Shown in pieces: positions 1 through 6,401 of a DNA stretch of 11,582 bases (its first letter is position 1; every line of letters begins with the position of its first letter). The position numbers were made by a program, and so were the translations under genes. Under the pieces are notes generated by a model. The model had not been told where the DNA came from and searched no databases. It was given only the letters and a program-made list of their open reading frames with translations. Source of the DNA: Eubacteriales Family XIII. Incertae Sedis bacterium (GTDB taxonomy: Bacteria > Bacillota_A > Clostridia > Peptostreptococcales > Anaerovoracaceae); NCBI GenBank assembly GCA_031278145.1, contig JAITLA010000075.1:1-11582 (forward strand), given 5' to 3'.

Positions 1-486
1 TTCGATGTGCTGCGCGTAGGTGTTCAGCAGCGAGGCCACCTTCTGCGCCGCGTTGCGCACGACCATGGCCATGTCGTTGCTCGGTGGGTTTTCGAGCATG
101 GGATCGAGCGCCTTCTTGAAGTTCGCGATCTCCGTGAGCAGACCGTCGTACATGGTCTGATCCAGCACGTTCTCGAGGTCGCCGAGGCCGTTCAGTATGG
201 CCGTGTACTTTTGATCCTCGGCGTTTTGCAAGCGGTAGCGCGCGTCGAGGAACTGGTCGCGTATGCGGCTGACCCGCTTCGCCTCCACGCCGCCGCCCGC
301 CGTGACCTCCTGCGGCTTGTAGCGCTGTATGTAGCCCCCGTTCGAAACGGAGTTGATGTCCACGCGCTGCCGCGAGTAGCCTTCGGTCTGCACGTTGGAG
401 ATGTTGTTGCCCGCGGTGTCCAGCAGTATCTGGCTGGTGGCGATGGCGCGGTACGCGGTTTGGAAGGCCAAGAATGTCGGTCGCAT
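1..486 (-). CDS. flgK: Flagellar hook-associated protein 1 (FlgK), N-terminal part, cut by window edge
   Basis: FlgK (HAP1) joins the hook to the filament and is exported through the flagellar type III apparatus. The first 162 residues are visible. The N-terminus has the D0 helix and rod/hook-family signature: GNNISNVQTEGYSRQRVDI at about 26-44 is the FlgK form of the axial-protein motif. It is followed by a helical segment with RDQFLDARYR and a stretch ending in the AQKVASLLNTY region (about 147-157) typical of FlgK. The start is the ATG at 486-484; a purine-rich GTGGGG lies a few bases upstream, a weak ribosome site. The gene is third in the minus-strand set, 83 bases after flgN, whose product is its chaperone. 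No clear promoter of its own is visible in that gap, so it probably relies on the sigma-28 promoter upstream of flgM. The C-terminal part, and probably flgL, would lie beyond the left edge. Confidence 0.96.
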   Translation of the reverse strand, partial: MRPTFLAFQTAYRAIATSQILLDTAGNNISNVQTEGYSRQRVDINSVSNGGYIQRYKPQEVTAGGGVEAKRVSRIRDQFLDARYRLQNAEDQKYTAILNGLGDLENVLDQTMYDGLLTEIANFKKALDPMLENPPSNDMAMVVRNAAQKVASLLNTYAQHIE

Positions 487-569
487 AGGAATCCCCACTT
501 ACAACATGTATACAAATAGGAAACGATACGATAACGGACAAAACGCCGTCGCGTCATCCGCGTCCGGCT

Positions 570-1067
570 CTATACCTGCTTCTCGAAGGCCCGCGTGCGC
601 GCGGACTTCGTCACCTCTCCGGCCTTTTCGTCGTAGGTGACGCTTTCCCGTCCGCTCGCGGCGTTCGCAAGCCGCTTGTCTATGCCGTACAGCTTGCTCT
701 GCAGCAGCTCGCGGCACTTGCTTCTGTAAAAATCAACCTGTTCGACAATGCGGTCGAACTCTCCCAAAAAGTCATAAAACCGGAAACGATCCTCCTCGGG
801 GAATTTCTGTATCGTTTCCGTCAGGGTGGATGCCGCAATGCCCAGCTCTTTGAGATATCCGGCGATCCTGTCGTCGAAATTGCGCGTCCGGAGCACCAGT
901 GCCTGCTGTCGCTTGAGCGTTTCGTCGAGGGCCGCGATGTCGTCCCGCGCAATCTGATCTATTTCTTCCCGCAATACGGGTATGATATCCGTGTAGATCC
1001 GTTTGACATCCCGCAAGTAGTCGTAGAATTCATCCGTGACGGATCCCGCGACTTGCGCATCGTTCAT
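570..1067 (-). CDS. flgN: Flagellar export chaperone FlgN
   Basis: FlgN-family chaperones bind the C-terminal ends of the hook-associated proteins FlgK and FlgL in the cytoplasm and hand them to the export gate. The product is 165 residues, highly charged and almost entirely helical, with no membrane segment. Two long helical stretches (about 8-60 and 75-140) fit the antiparallel coiled-coil fold of the family. The sequence itself is weakly conserved, so the call rests on length, helical character and position between flgM and flgK, the usual Firmicutes order. An in-frame ATG seven codons further upstream (1088) exists. The ATG at 1067 is preferred because a strong AAAGGAG lies at 1080-1074, correctly spaced from it and inside the longer reading. 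The C-terminus is basic and probably disordered. Confidence 0.88.
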   Translation of the reverse strand: MNDAQVAGSVTDEFYDYLRDVKRIYTDIIPVLREEIDQIARDDIAALDETLKRQQALVLRTRNFDDRIAGYLKELGIAASTLTETIQKFPEEDRFRFYDFLGEFDRIVEQVDFYRSKCRELLQSKLYGIDKRLANAASGRESVTYDEKAGEVTKSARTRAFEKQV

Positions 1068-1073
1068 AAAACA

Positions 1074-1080
1074 CTCCTTT
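1074..1080 (-). promoter_or_regulatory. Ribosome binding site that fixes the flgN start
   Basis: The minus strand reads AAAGGAG here, six bases before the ATG at 1067-1065. It supports that start over the upstream in-frame ATG at 1088-1086. Confidence 0.8.
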
Positions 1081-1118
1081 CCGCGCAACCGTGCGGAAAC
1101 GTCCCGGCGGATCCGCTT

Positions 1119-1424
1119 CTAATCGAGCAAGGCATCCGCCAGGGTCGCGTCCGGCACCTCATAAGAACCGTCCGTCACACGCTGCCGGATTTCCTCGAGC
1201 CTATCCGTGAACGCGCTGAGGGACACGTCGTACAGAACCGCCGACTTGGCAATCGACAGACGCTTGTCCTCGAACGCGCCGGCATGTCCCGCGGAGATTT
1301 CCGCGCTGTCGAGCTTGCGCGAAGCCGCGGCTTTCTCACCGCCCTCGTCCCTTGCGGCCTTGGGCAGGTCTTGCGCCGTCTGCGGTTGCAGCGCTTTCGG
1401 CTTGCCGATCAGGGAGATTTCCAT
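1119..1424 (-). CDS. flgM: Anti-sigma-28 factor FlgM
   Basis: FlgM binds the flagellar sigma factor (SigD/FliA) and holds it inactive until the hook-basal body is complete; FlgM is then exported or otherwise removed and late genes are switched on. The product is 101 residues, close to the family's usual size. The N-terminal half is low-complexity and polar, as expected for the disordered half. The C-terminal half carries the sigma-binding signature: DKRLSIAKSAVLYDVS (about 53-68), then RLEEIRQRVTDGSYEV (about 75-90) and a terminal ATLADALLD helix. The G-[ST]-Y-x-V element followed by an A-x-x-L/M-L end is the FlgM hallmark. AAGGAAAGGAG sits just upstream of the ATG. It is the first gene of the minus-strand unit, downstream of a sigma-28 promoter, so it should be part of an autoregulatory loop. 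Confidence 0.93.
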   Translation of the reverse strand: MEISLIGKPKALQPQTAQDLPKAARDEGGEKAAASRKLDSAEISAGHAGAFEDKRLSIAKSAVLYDVSLSAFTDRLEEIRQRVTDGSYEVPDATLADALLD

Positions 1425-1491
1425 GCTAAGCTCCTTTCCTTGCAGTAGGCTTGGTGTCGAGTTCGTTCATACTCTATATATCGTAAATTCC

Positions 1492-1527
1492 TTCGGAAAA
1501 TTAAGAAAAAAATAAAACTTTTCCGAA
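1492..1527. repeat. AT-rich inverted repeat in the flgM leader
   Basis: The arms at 1492-1500 (TTCGGAAAA) and 1519-1527 (TTTTCCGAA) are perfect reverse complements, 9 bp, separated by 18 AT-rich bases. The element lies between the sigma-28 promoter and the flgM start, so on the flgM transcript it could form a hairpin; as DNA it could be an operator. No run of T follows it, so it does not look like a terminator. Its function is unknown. Confidence 0.45.
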
Positions 1528-1562
1528 AAACGAATCGAAGAAAACGCAAGACTACAGTTCTA

Positions 1563-1589
1563 TTATCGGACTTTTTGCCGAAAACTTTA
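1563..1589 (-). promoter_or_regulatory. Sigma-28 (SigD/FliA) promoter for flgM-flgN-flgK
   Basis: Read on the minus strand, the -35 element TAAAGTTT is at 1589-1582, followed by an 11-base spacer and the -10 element TCCGATAA at 1570-1563. The sigma-28 consensus is TAAAGTTT-N11-GCCGATAA, so only the first base of the -10 element differs. Transcription would start at about 1556 and give a leader of about 130 bases before flgM. The position upstream of an anti-sigma/chaperone/hook-associated protein set is exactly where a late-class flagellar promoter is expected. Confidence 0.88.
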
Positions 1590-1620
1590 GACCCGATATG
1601 GATTTTTGATGAAAAATTGC

Positions 1621-1649
1621 TTGTGAAACGAGAAACGGTATGTTAAAAT
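1621..1649 (+). promoter_or_regulatory. Vegetative sigma-A promoter for the flgB operon
   Basis: A -35 element TTGTGA (1621-1626) and a -10 element TAAAAT (1644-1649) are separated by exactly 17 bases. A TG (1641-1642) placed one base before the -10 makes it an extended -10 promoter. The matches to TTGACA and TATAAT are 4/6 and 5/6. Transcription would start near 1656, about 38 bases before the flgB ATG. It is the only convincing plus-strand promoter I see in the 269-base divergent gap. Confidence 0.72.
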
Positions 1650-1693
1650 GTTTTGGAACAGCGCACGCGCATCAAATATACAAGGAGAATGGT

Positions 1694-2095
1694 ATGATAG
1701 GCGACTCTTTGACCACAGCCGCTTTGCAGCGGGCTCTGGACGGCACGTGGCAGCGGGAGAAGGCCATCGCGGCCAACATCGCAAACCATGAAACGCCGGG
1801 CTATAAGGCCATAAAGGTGGAATTCGAGGCCGCGCTCGACCGCGCCATCCGAAATTTCAAGCGCGAGGCTTCGGTTTCCGGCGGGGGCTACATGCGCGCC
1901 CTCTCGTCCGTGAAGGACGCGGACATCGGCGTGCATGAAAACAACACGTATTCGGAGCGCGCCGACGCGAGCAACGTGAACCTCGAAGAAGAGAACATCG
2001 AGATGGCCAAGGTCCAGATCCAGTACGACTACCTGACGCGGCAGATCACGGACACCTTCTCGAGGCTCCGCTACGCCGTGAGGGAAGGGAGGTAG
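1694..2095 (+). CDS. flgB: Flagellar basal-body rod protein FlgB
   Basis: FlgB is a proximal rod subunit assembled on the MS ring/FliE. The product is 133 residues, the normal FlgB length. It has the axial-protein signature NIANHETPGYKA (28-39) near the N-terminus and the C-terminal helical segment NLEEENIEMAKVQIQYDYLT (about 99-118), which forms the D0 coiled coil. The start is the ATG at 1694: AAGGAGA at 1682-1688 is five bases upstream. An in-frame ATG at 1640 is rejected because it lies upstream of the predicted transcription start and has no ribosome site. It is the first gene of the plus-strand operon and ends six bases before flgC. Confidence 0.96.
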   Translation: MIGDSLTTAALQRALDGTWQREKAIAANIANHETPGYKAIKVEFEAALDRAIRNFKREASVSGGGYMRALSSVKDADIGVHENNTYSERADASNVNLEEENIEMAKVQIQYDYLTRQITDTFSRLRYAVREGR

Positions 2096-2101
2096 CGCGA
2101 C

Positions 2102-2587
2102 ATGAACTACCTGAACGCGCTGAACATTTCGGGCTCCGGCCTGACGGCGCAGAAGCTGCGCATGGATATCATGGCGCAGAACATCGCAAACTCCGACGTC
2201 ACGCGCACGCAGGCGGGCGGACCGTACAGGCGGCGCCTCGTCGTGCTGCAGACCATCAACGAGGGGGACTTCAAGCGGGAGCTCATGCGGCAGGCCTCGG
2301 GCTCGGACGGCGCGTTGCGCGTGACGCCGGGCGTGGGCCGGGATCCCACCGTGAACGCGGGCGGCGTGAAGGTCGCGCGGATATTCGAGGACCAATCGGA
2401 TCTCGTGCCCGTCTACGACCCGACGCATCCCGACGCCGACGAGGACGGCTACGTCACCATGCCCAACGTGAACCGCACGGAGGAGCTTATCAACATGCTG
2501 GCCGCGACCAGGGCCTATTCCGCGAACGTCACGATGTTCAACGCCACGAAATCCATGATCAGCAGCGCGTTGCAGATCGGCAGATAG
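2102..2587 (+). CDS. flgC: Flagellar basal-body rod protein FlgC
   Basis: FlgC is a proximal rod subunit that polymerises next to FlgB. The product is 161 residues, slightly long for the family. The N-terminal D0 motif is SGLTAQKLRMDIMAQNIANS (about 12-31). The C-terminal NVNRTEELINMLAATRAYSA (about 122-141) with a following ATKSMISSALQIGR end matches the FlgC terminal helix. AAGGGAGG at 2085-2092 overlaps the flgB stop region and gives correct spacing to the ATG at 2102. The short gap implies co-translation with flgB. Confidence 0.97.
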   Translation: MNYLNALNISGSGLTAQKLRMDIMAQNIANSDVTRTQAGGPYRRRLVVLQTINEGDFKRELMRQASGSDGALRVTPGVGRDPTVNAGGVKVARIFEDQSDLVPVYDPTHPDADEDGYVTMPNVNRTEELINMLAATRAYSANVTMFNATKSMISSALQIGR

Positions 2588-2608
2588 CGCCCCGCGCGGG
2601 TGCTTGAA

Positions 2609-2634
2609 GGGCGCGTCCGGCGCCCGAAACGGGC
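2609..2634 (+). repeat. Two overlapping, mutually exclusive small hairpins between flgC and fliE
   Basis: GGGCGC (2609-2614) pairs with GCGCCC (2620-2625) around a five-base loop. The second arm's last bases also start another stem, GCCCG (2622-2626) with CGGGC (2630-2634), around a three-base loop. The two cannot form together. The perfect palindrome CCCGCGCGGG lies just upstream at 2591-2600. No T-run follows, so I do not call a terminator. The second stem ends immediately before the fliE ribosome site AAGAGG (2635-2640). Confidence 0.4.
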
Positions 2635-2649
2635 AAGAGGTAGAAAAAT

Positions 2650-2979
2650 ATGGTTATAGTTCCAATCAATTCAGCTTTGGATCTCAGCAGAATCAACGCT
2701 TTCATTGAAAAAATCGAAAACGTGACAGGCCCTCTCTCCGACGAAACGCCGGTGTACGATTCCGACTTTCGGAAGATTTTTGAGGGCCTGATTGGCGATG
2801 TGGAGCAGACGGAGGCCGTCGCCGAGCAGGATGCGTATCTCCTGTCAATCGGCGCGATGGAGGATCCGCACACGGCGATGATCAACGCCGCCAAGGCGGA
2901 GCTTACGCTGTCCATGATGGTCCAGATACGAAACAAGGTGCTTGACGCGTATTCCGAAATCATGCGGATCAGCGTCTGA
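2650..2979 (+). CDS. fliE: Flagellar hook-basal body complex protein FliE
   Basis: FliE is the MS ring-rod junction protein, the first axial component exported. The product is 109 residues, normal for the family. The conserved C-terminal half is clear: FRKIFEGLIGDVEQTEAVAE (about 42-61) followed by MINAAKAELTLSMMVQIRNK (about 77-96) and the AYSEIMRI end, which is the FliE signature. The start is the ATG at 2650 with AAGAGG nine bases upstream. The first 100 bases are richer in A+T than the neighbouring genes. It stands between the rod genes and fliF, as in most Firmicutes. Confidence 0.96.
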   Translation: MVIVPINSALDLSRINAFIEKIENVTGPLSDETPVYDSDFRKIFEGLIGDVEQTEAVAEQDAYLLSIGAMEDPHTAMINAAKAELTLSMMVQIRNKVLDAYSEIMRISV

Positions 2980-3087
2980 CACGCGCGTTTTGCGTTTCGG
3001 TGCGCCGCCGCGGCCCGTGCCGTGCGGACGGGGGGAGGGAATTTCTTCACGAAATAGGATGCCAAAAGAAAGTCGGTACATGCATAT

Positions 3088-4668
3088 ATGGGTGAACAGT
3101 TAGCAAGAATATTTGCACCCCTTCGACGGTTTTGGAGCGGCTTGAGCACGCTCGCCAAACGGCTGCTGATCGCCGCGCTTGCGCTGATCCTGGTGGCCGC
3201 GCTGGCTGTCAGCGTTTGGATGAATTCGGAGGAGTACGTCACAATCTACACGGAGCTTCCCGAATACGAGCAGACCGAGATCTTGTCGCAGCTCGGCGAT
3301 ATGGGCGTCGGCGTGCGCTTTGACGGCGCGGGCCGGATCATGGTGCCCAAGAAGCAGGAGGCGGTTGTTCGCATGCAGCTCGCCACCGCGGGCTATCCGA
3401 AAAACGGGCTCAGCTACTGGGTCGTGGAGGAAAACGACAGCGTACTGACCACGGACTACAGCCGCAGGCAGGCCGAGTACAGGCAGGCGCAGGAACGGAT
3501 CGGCGCCAGCATCAAGACCCTCGACGGGGTCAGGGACGCGATTGCCAACATCACGCCGCCCTCCGAGCGGGCCGCCTATCTGGGAGAGGACACAGCCCCC
3601 GGCGCCTCCGTCATCATCCATATGCAGGAAGGCCGCAGCCTGACGCAGAATCAGATCGCGGGCATCCGAAACCTCGTGGCCAAGTCGGTGTCGGGCCTCA
3701 CGGTGGAAAACATCGCGATGATAGACGGCTACGGCAACGACATCACGGGCGGCTCCGCCTACGGCGGCGCGGGCACGGCCCTCGAGTACAGGCGGCAGTA
3801 TGAGAGCGATATACGCCAGAAGGTGATCACCGTGCTCACGGGCCCTTACGCCGCCCAAGATCTGCGCGTGGCGGTTGCGGCCGTCGTGAACCCGAACCTC
3901 TCCTTCTCGGATCGAACCACCTACACGCCGTCGCCGGACGGCGACAACACGGGCGTCGTAAGCAAAGAGGCCGCATCCTCCGAGAGCTACAGCTCGACCG
4001 AGGGCGACGCGGGCATACCCGGGACGGACACGAACGCGCAGGTCCCCCAATATCCCACGGGCAGCTACGTCGGCGAATCCTCGTCGTCCGCGAGCAGCAG
4101 CGAAACGGAATACGATGTCAGCCAGGAGCGGGTGCAGACGGTCAACAACGGAGAGGCCATCGAATCCGTCACCATCGGCATCTCCGTGAACAAGGCGAGC
4201 TTCGCCCCCGGCGAGGAGGCGCGCGTCATCAGCCTCGTGTCGATGGCGGCCAATGTTCCGCCGGAGAACGTGGCCGTATCCAATTTCGTCTTCTATAGTG
4301 AGGAACAACCCGCGGAGGAACCGGTGGAGGAGGGCCTGAACCGCTATCTCCTGCTCGGCGCCATCGCGGGGGCCATCCTTTTGGCGGCCCTCGTCGTCCT
4401 GCTCCTGCTCATGCGCAGGCGCAGGAAGGCCGCGGCCGCTGCGGCGGCGGCGGAAGCGGAAGCCGCTGCGGCGGCGGAGGCGGCCGCGGCCGCGGCGATG
4501 GTCGAGTACGACGAGGAAGGCCGGCCGATTCCGGCGGCCGACGTGGAGATCGGCCCCATCACGCCGATGCGGGACAAGAGGCGCGAAGAGATACAGGAAT
4601 TCGCGAAGCAAAACCCGGAGATCACGGCCCAGATGATCAAGACCCTGTTGCGGTCGGAGGAGGGATAG
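3088..4668 (+). CDS. fliF: Flagellar MS-ring protein FliF
   Basis: FliF forms the membrane MS ring that is the base of the basal body and houses the export gate. The product is 526 residues. Transmembrane segment 1 is at about 26-45 (LLIAALALILVAALAVSVWM), followed by the YscJ/FliF ring-building region; EYVTIYTELPEYEQTEILSQ begins it, and TPPSERAAYL lies at about 155. A Ser/Thr-rich loop is at about 290-345, followed by the second ring region up to NFVFYSEEQ. Transmembrane segment 2 is at about 421-442, then RRRRK and a cytoplasmic tail that ends in FAKQNPEITAQMIKTLL, the FliG-binding helix. The tail contains an unusual tract (448-470) of 20 alanines and three glutamates. No good ribosome site precedes the ATG; a short ORF overlaps the start in another frame. 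Confidence 0.95.
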   Translation: MGEQLARIFAPLRRFWSGLSTLAKRLLIAALALILVAALAVSVWMNSEEYVTIYTELPEYEQTEILSQLGDMGVGVRFDGAGRIMVPKKQEAVVRMQLATAGYPKNGLSYWVVEENDSVLTTDYSRRQAEYRQAQERIGASIKTLDGVRDAIANITPPSERAAYLGEDTAPGASVIIHMQEGRSLTQNQIAGIRNLVAKSVSGLTVENIAMIDGYGNDITGGSAYGGAGTALEYRRQYESDIRQKVITVLTGPYAAQDLRVAVAAVVNPNLSFSDRTTYTPSPDGDNTGVVSKEAASSESYSSTEGDAGIPGTDTNAQVPQYPTGSYVGESSSSASSSETEYDVSQERVQTVNNGEAIESVTIGISVNKASFAPGEEARVISLVSMAANVPPENVAVSNFVFYSEEQPAEEPVEEGLNRYLLLGAIAGAILLAALVVLLLLMRRRRKAAAAAAAAEAEAAAAAEAAAAAAMVEYDEEGRPIPAADVEIGPITPMRDKRREEIQEFAKQNPEITAQMIKTLLRSEEG

Positions 4669-4675
4669 TGCCGAT

Positions 4676-5677
4676 ATGGCAAATCTGACTTCAAAGCAGA
4701 AGGCGGCGCAGGTCGTCATCGCGCTCGGCAGCGATGTGGCCGCCGGCGTCTACAAGAGCATGAACGAGGACGACATAGAGAAGATCACCTACGAGATCGC
4801 GCGGCAGGAGTCCGTATCGCCGGACGAAGCGGCCGAGGTGCTGGACGAGTTCTACCAGCTCTGCATCGCGCAGAAGGTCTATCTCGAAGGCGGCGTGCTC
4901 TACGCCAAGAGCGTGCTCGAAAAGGCCTTCGGCGCGCAGCAGGGCTCCATCCTCCTCGAAAAGGTAACAAAGACCCTGAAAACCAAGGCCTTTGACTTCA
5001 TACGCAAGGCGGATTACAAGAATCTGATGAACATGATCGTCGGTGAGCATCCGCAGACCATCGCGCTGATCCTCTCCTACGCGCGGGCGGACCAAGCCTC
5101 CGCGATCATCTCCGAGCTGCCCAAGTCGATCCGCGTCGAGGTCGTGGAGCGCATCGCGCGCATGGACAGGACCTCTCCCGAGATCATCAAGCAGGTGGAG
5201 AACATACTGGAAAAGAAATTCGAATCCGTTGTGTCCGTGGATCTGCTCGAGGTGGGTGGCATCAACTACATCGCCGAGATCATGAACAGCGTGGACCGCG
5301 CCACGGAGAAATACATATTCGACGAGCTGTCCAAGACCGACGCCAAGCTGGCGGACGAGATCCGCAAGAAGATGTTCGTGTTCGAGGATATCATAACGCT
5401 CGACGGCATGGCCATACAGCGCTTCCTGCGCGAGGTCGAAACCAAGGAGATGGCGGTTGCGCTCAAGGGCTCCAACGAGAACGTCATGCGCGTCATCTTC
5501 GAGAATATGTCCCAGCGCATGCGCGAAACCGTGGAAAGCGAGATGGAATACCTGCACAACATCAGAATGCGCGACGTGGACGAGGCGCAGCAGAAGATCG
5601 TTTCCATCATCAGACGCCTGGAAGAGGAGGGCGAGATCGTCATCAGCAAGGGCGGAAAGGATGATATGATTGTCTAA
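4676..5677 (+). CDS. fliG: Flagellar motor switch protein FliG
   Basis: FliG sits on the MS ring, forms the rotor side of torque generation with MotA, and binds FliM. The product is 333 residues, close to family average. The order seen is: an N-terminal FliF-binding domain (to about 100); a middle domain with the EHPQTIALIL motif (124-133) that contacts FliM; the GG linker (194-195) followed by INYIAEIMNSVDRATEK; then the C-terminal motor domain with MFVFEDI (233-239) and the charged helix around 250-290, where MotA-facing charged residues lie. The start ATG at 4676 is eight bases after the fliF stop, with GGAGGAGGG at 4656-4664 inside the end of fliF, so translation is probably coupled. The end overlaps fliH by eight bases. 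Confidence 0.98.
   Translation: MANLTSKQKAAQVVIALGSDVAAGVYKSMNEDDIEKITYEIARQESVSPDEAAEVLDEFYQLCIAQKVYLEGGVLYAKSVLEKAFGAQQGSILLEKVTKTLKTKAFDFIRKADYKNLMNMIVGEHPQTIALILSYARADQASAIISELPKSIRVEVVERIARMDRTSPEIIKQVENILEKKFESVVSVDLLEVGGINYIAEIMNSVDRATEKYIFDELSKTDAKLADEIRKKMFVFEDIITLDGMAIQRFLREVETKEMAVALKGSNENVMRVIFENMSQRMRETVESEMEYLHNIRMRDVDEAQQKIVSIIRRLEEEGEIVISKGGKDDMIV
5656..5661 (+). promoter_or_regulatory. Ribosome binding site that supports a TTG start for fliH
   Basis: AAAGGA lies eight bases before the TTG at 5670-5672, inside the last codons of fliG. No in-frame ATG or GTG has comparable spacing to it (the next in-frame GTG is at 5685). Confidence 0.65.
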
Positions 5678-6401
5678 TACGAGGGTGGTCAAGCGGGACC
5701 TGCAATACGAGGTTCCGCCCGAGGTGATCGCGGCCCTGAAGGACGCCGCGGGCGAGAAGGGCGTTTCCTCGATGCGCGACGAGGCGGCGGACGCCGTGCG
5801 GACGATGCTGGACGACGCGGCCGAAAGAGCCAAGGAGCTCGTCCGCGCGGCGCGGGAGGATGCCGCGGAGATCGCCCGCGAGGCCGCGAGCCGGGCCGTC
5901 CTGATCCGAGAGGAAGCGGAGGCGTCGGGCTTTGAGGCCGGATACGCGCGCGGCGCCGAGGAAGGCCGCCGGGTCGCTCTGGCGGCGACCGAGGACCATA
6001 TGGAAGAGCTGGAGGCCTTGGCGGAATGCATCCGCCGGGAACGGCTCGAGGCCCTGCGGAGGGAAGAGAAGGATCTGATCCTGATCGCCGTGGCGGCGGC
6101 GGAGAAGATCCTGCGCGGACAGTGCCTCGTGGATACGAGCGCCGTTTCCAAGATGCTCGCGGAGGTCGTTCGGGAGAGCGACGACGTGATACGCCTCTAC
6201 CTCTCGGAGTTCCAGAACAGCTTGGAGCTGCATCTGGACAAGAACATAACGAAAAAACTCAAGCGTTTCGCGAACGGACTCAAGACCGTTCTCGTCAAAG
6301 AGGACGACAGCATCATGCTCGAAACGGAAACGGGCGTCGTGGACGCGAGCATTCCGTCACAGCTTGCGATCCTGCGGGAAACGCTGACAGAGGACCTTTG
6401 A
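5670..6401 (+). CDS. fliH: Flagellar assembly protein FliH, export ATPase regulator
   Basis: FliH is the stator-like partner that binds and restrains the FliI ATPase and links it to the C-ring (FliN/FliY). The product is 243 residues from a TTG start that overlaps the fliG stop. The middle is a long charged helix (about 35-135). It contains GFEAGYARGAEEG (87-99), four glycines spaced every four residues, the GxxxG repeat characteristic of FliH/YscL proteins. The C-terminal globular domain begins at about 135 with LILIAVAAAEKIL and ends with ETGVVDASIPSQLAILRETL (about 220-239), close to the family's IDASxxxQLxxL ending. The stop overlaps the fliI start by one base (TGATG), so fliH and fliI are coupled. 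Confidence 0.94.
   Translation: MSNTRVVKRDLQYEVPPEVIAALKDAAGEKGVSSMRDEAADAVRTMLDDAAERAKELVRAAREDAAEIAREAASRAVLIREEAEASGFEAGYARGAEEGRRVALAATEDHMEELEALAECIRRERLEALRREEKDLILIAVAAAEKILRGQCLVDTSAVSKMLAEVVRESDDVIRLYLSEFQNSLELHLDKNITKKLKRFANGLKTVLVKEDDSIMLETETGVVDASIPSQLAILRETLTEDL

Noticed and set aside
1470..1505. A second, sigma-A type promoter for flgM around the TATATA run on the minus strand
   Set aside because: No -35 element at acceptable spacing; the sigma-28 promoter explains transcription better.
1640..1693. Upstream in-frame ATG for flgB at 1640
   Set aside because: It lies within the promoter and before the predicted transcript start; the ATG at 1694 has AAGGAGA at proper spacing and gives the standard FlgB N-terminus.
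3100..4719. Minus-strand open frame of over 500 codons opposite fliF
   Set aside because: Shadow of fliF, composition dominated by Arg, Gly, Asp and His, without ribosome site or recognisable domain.
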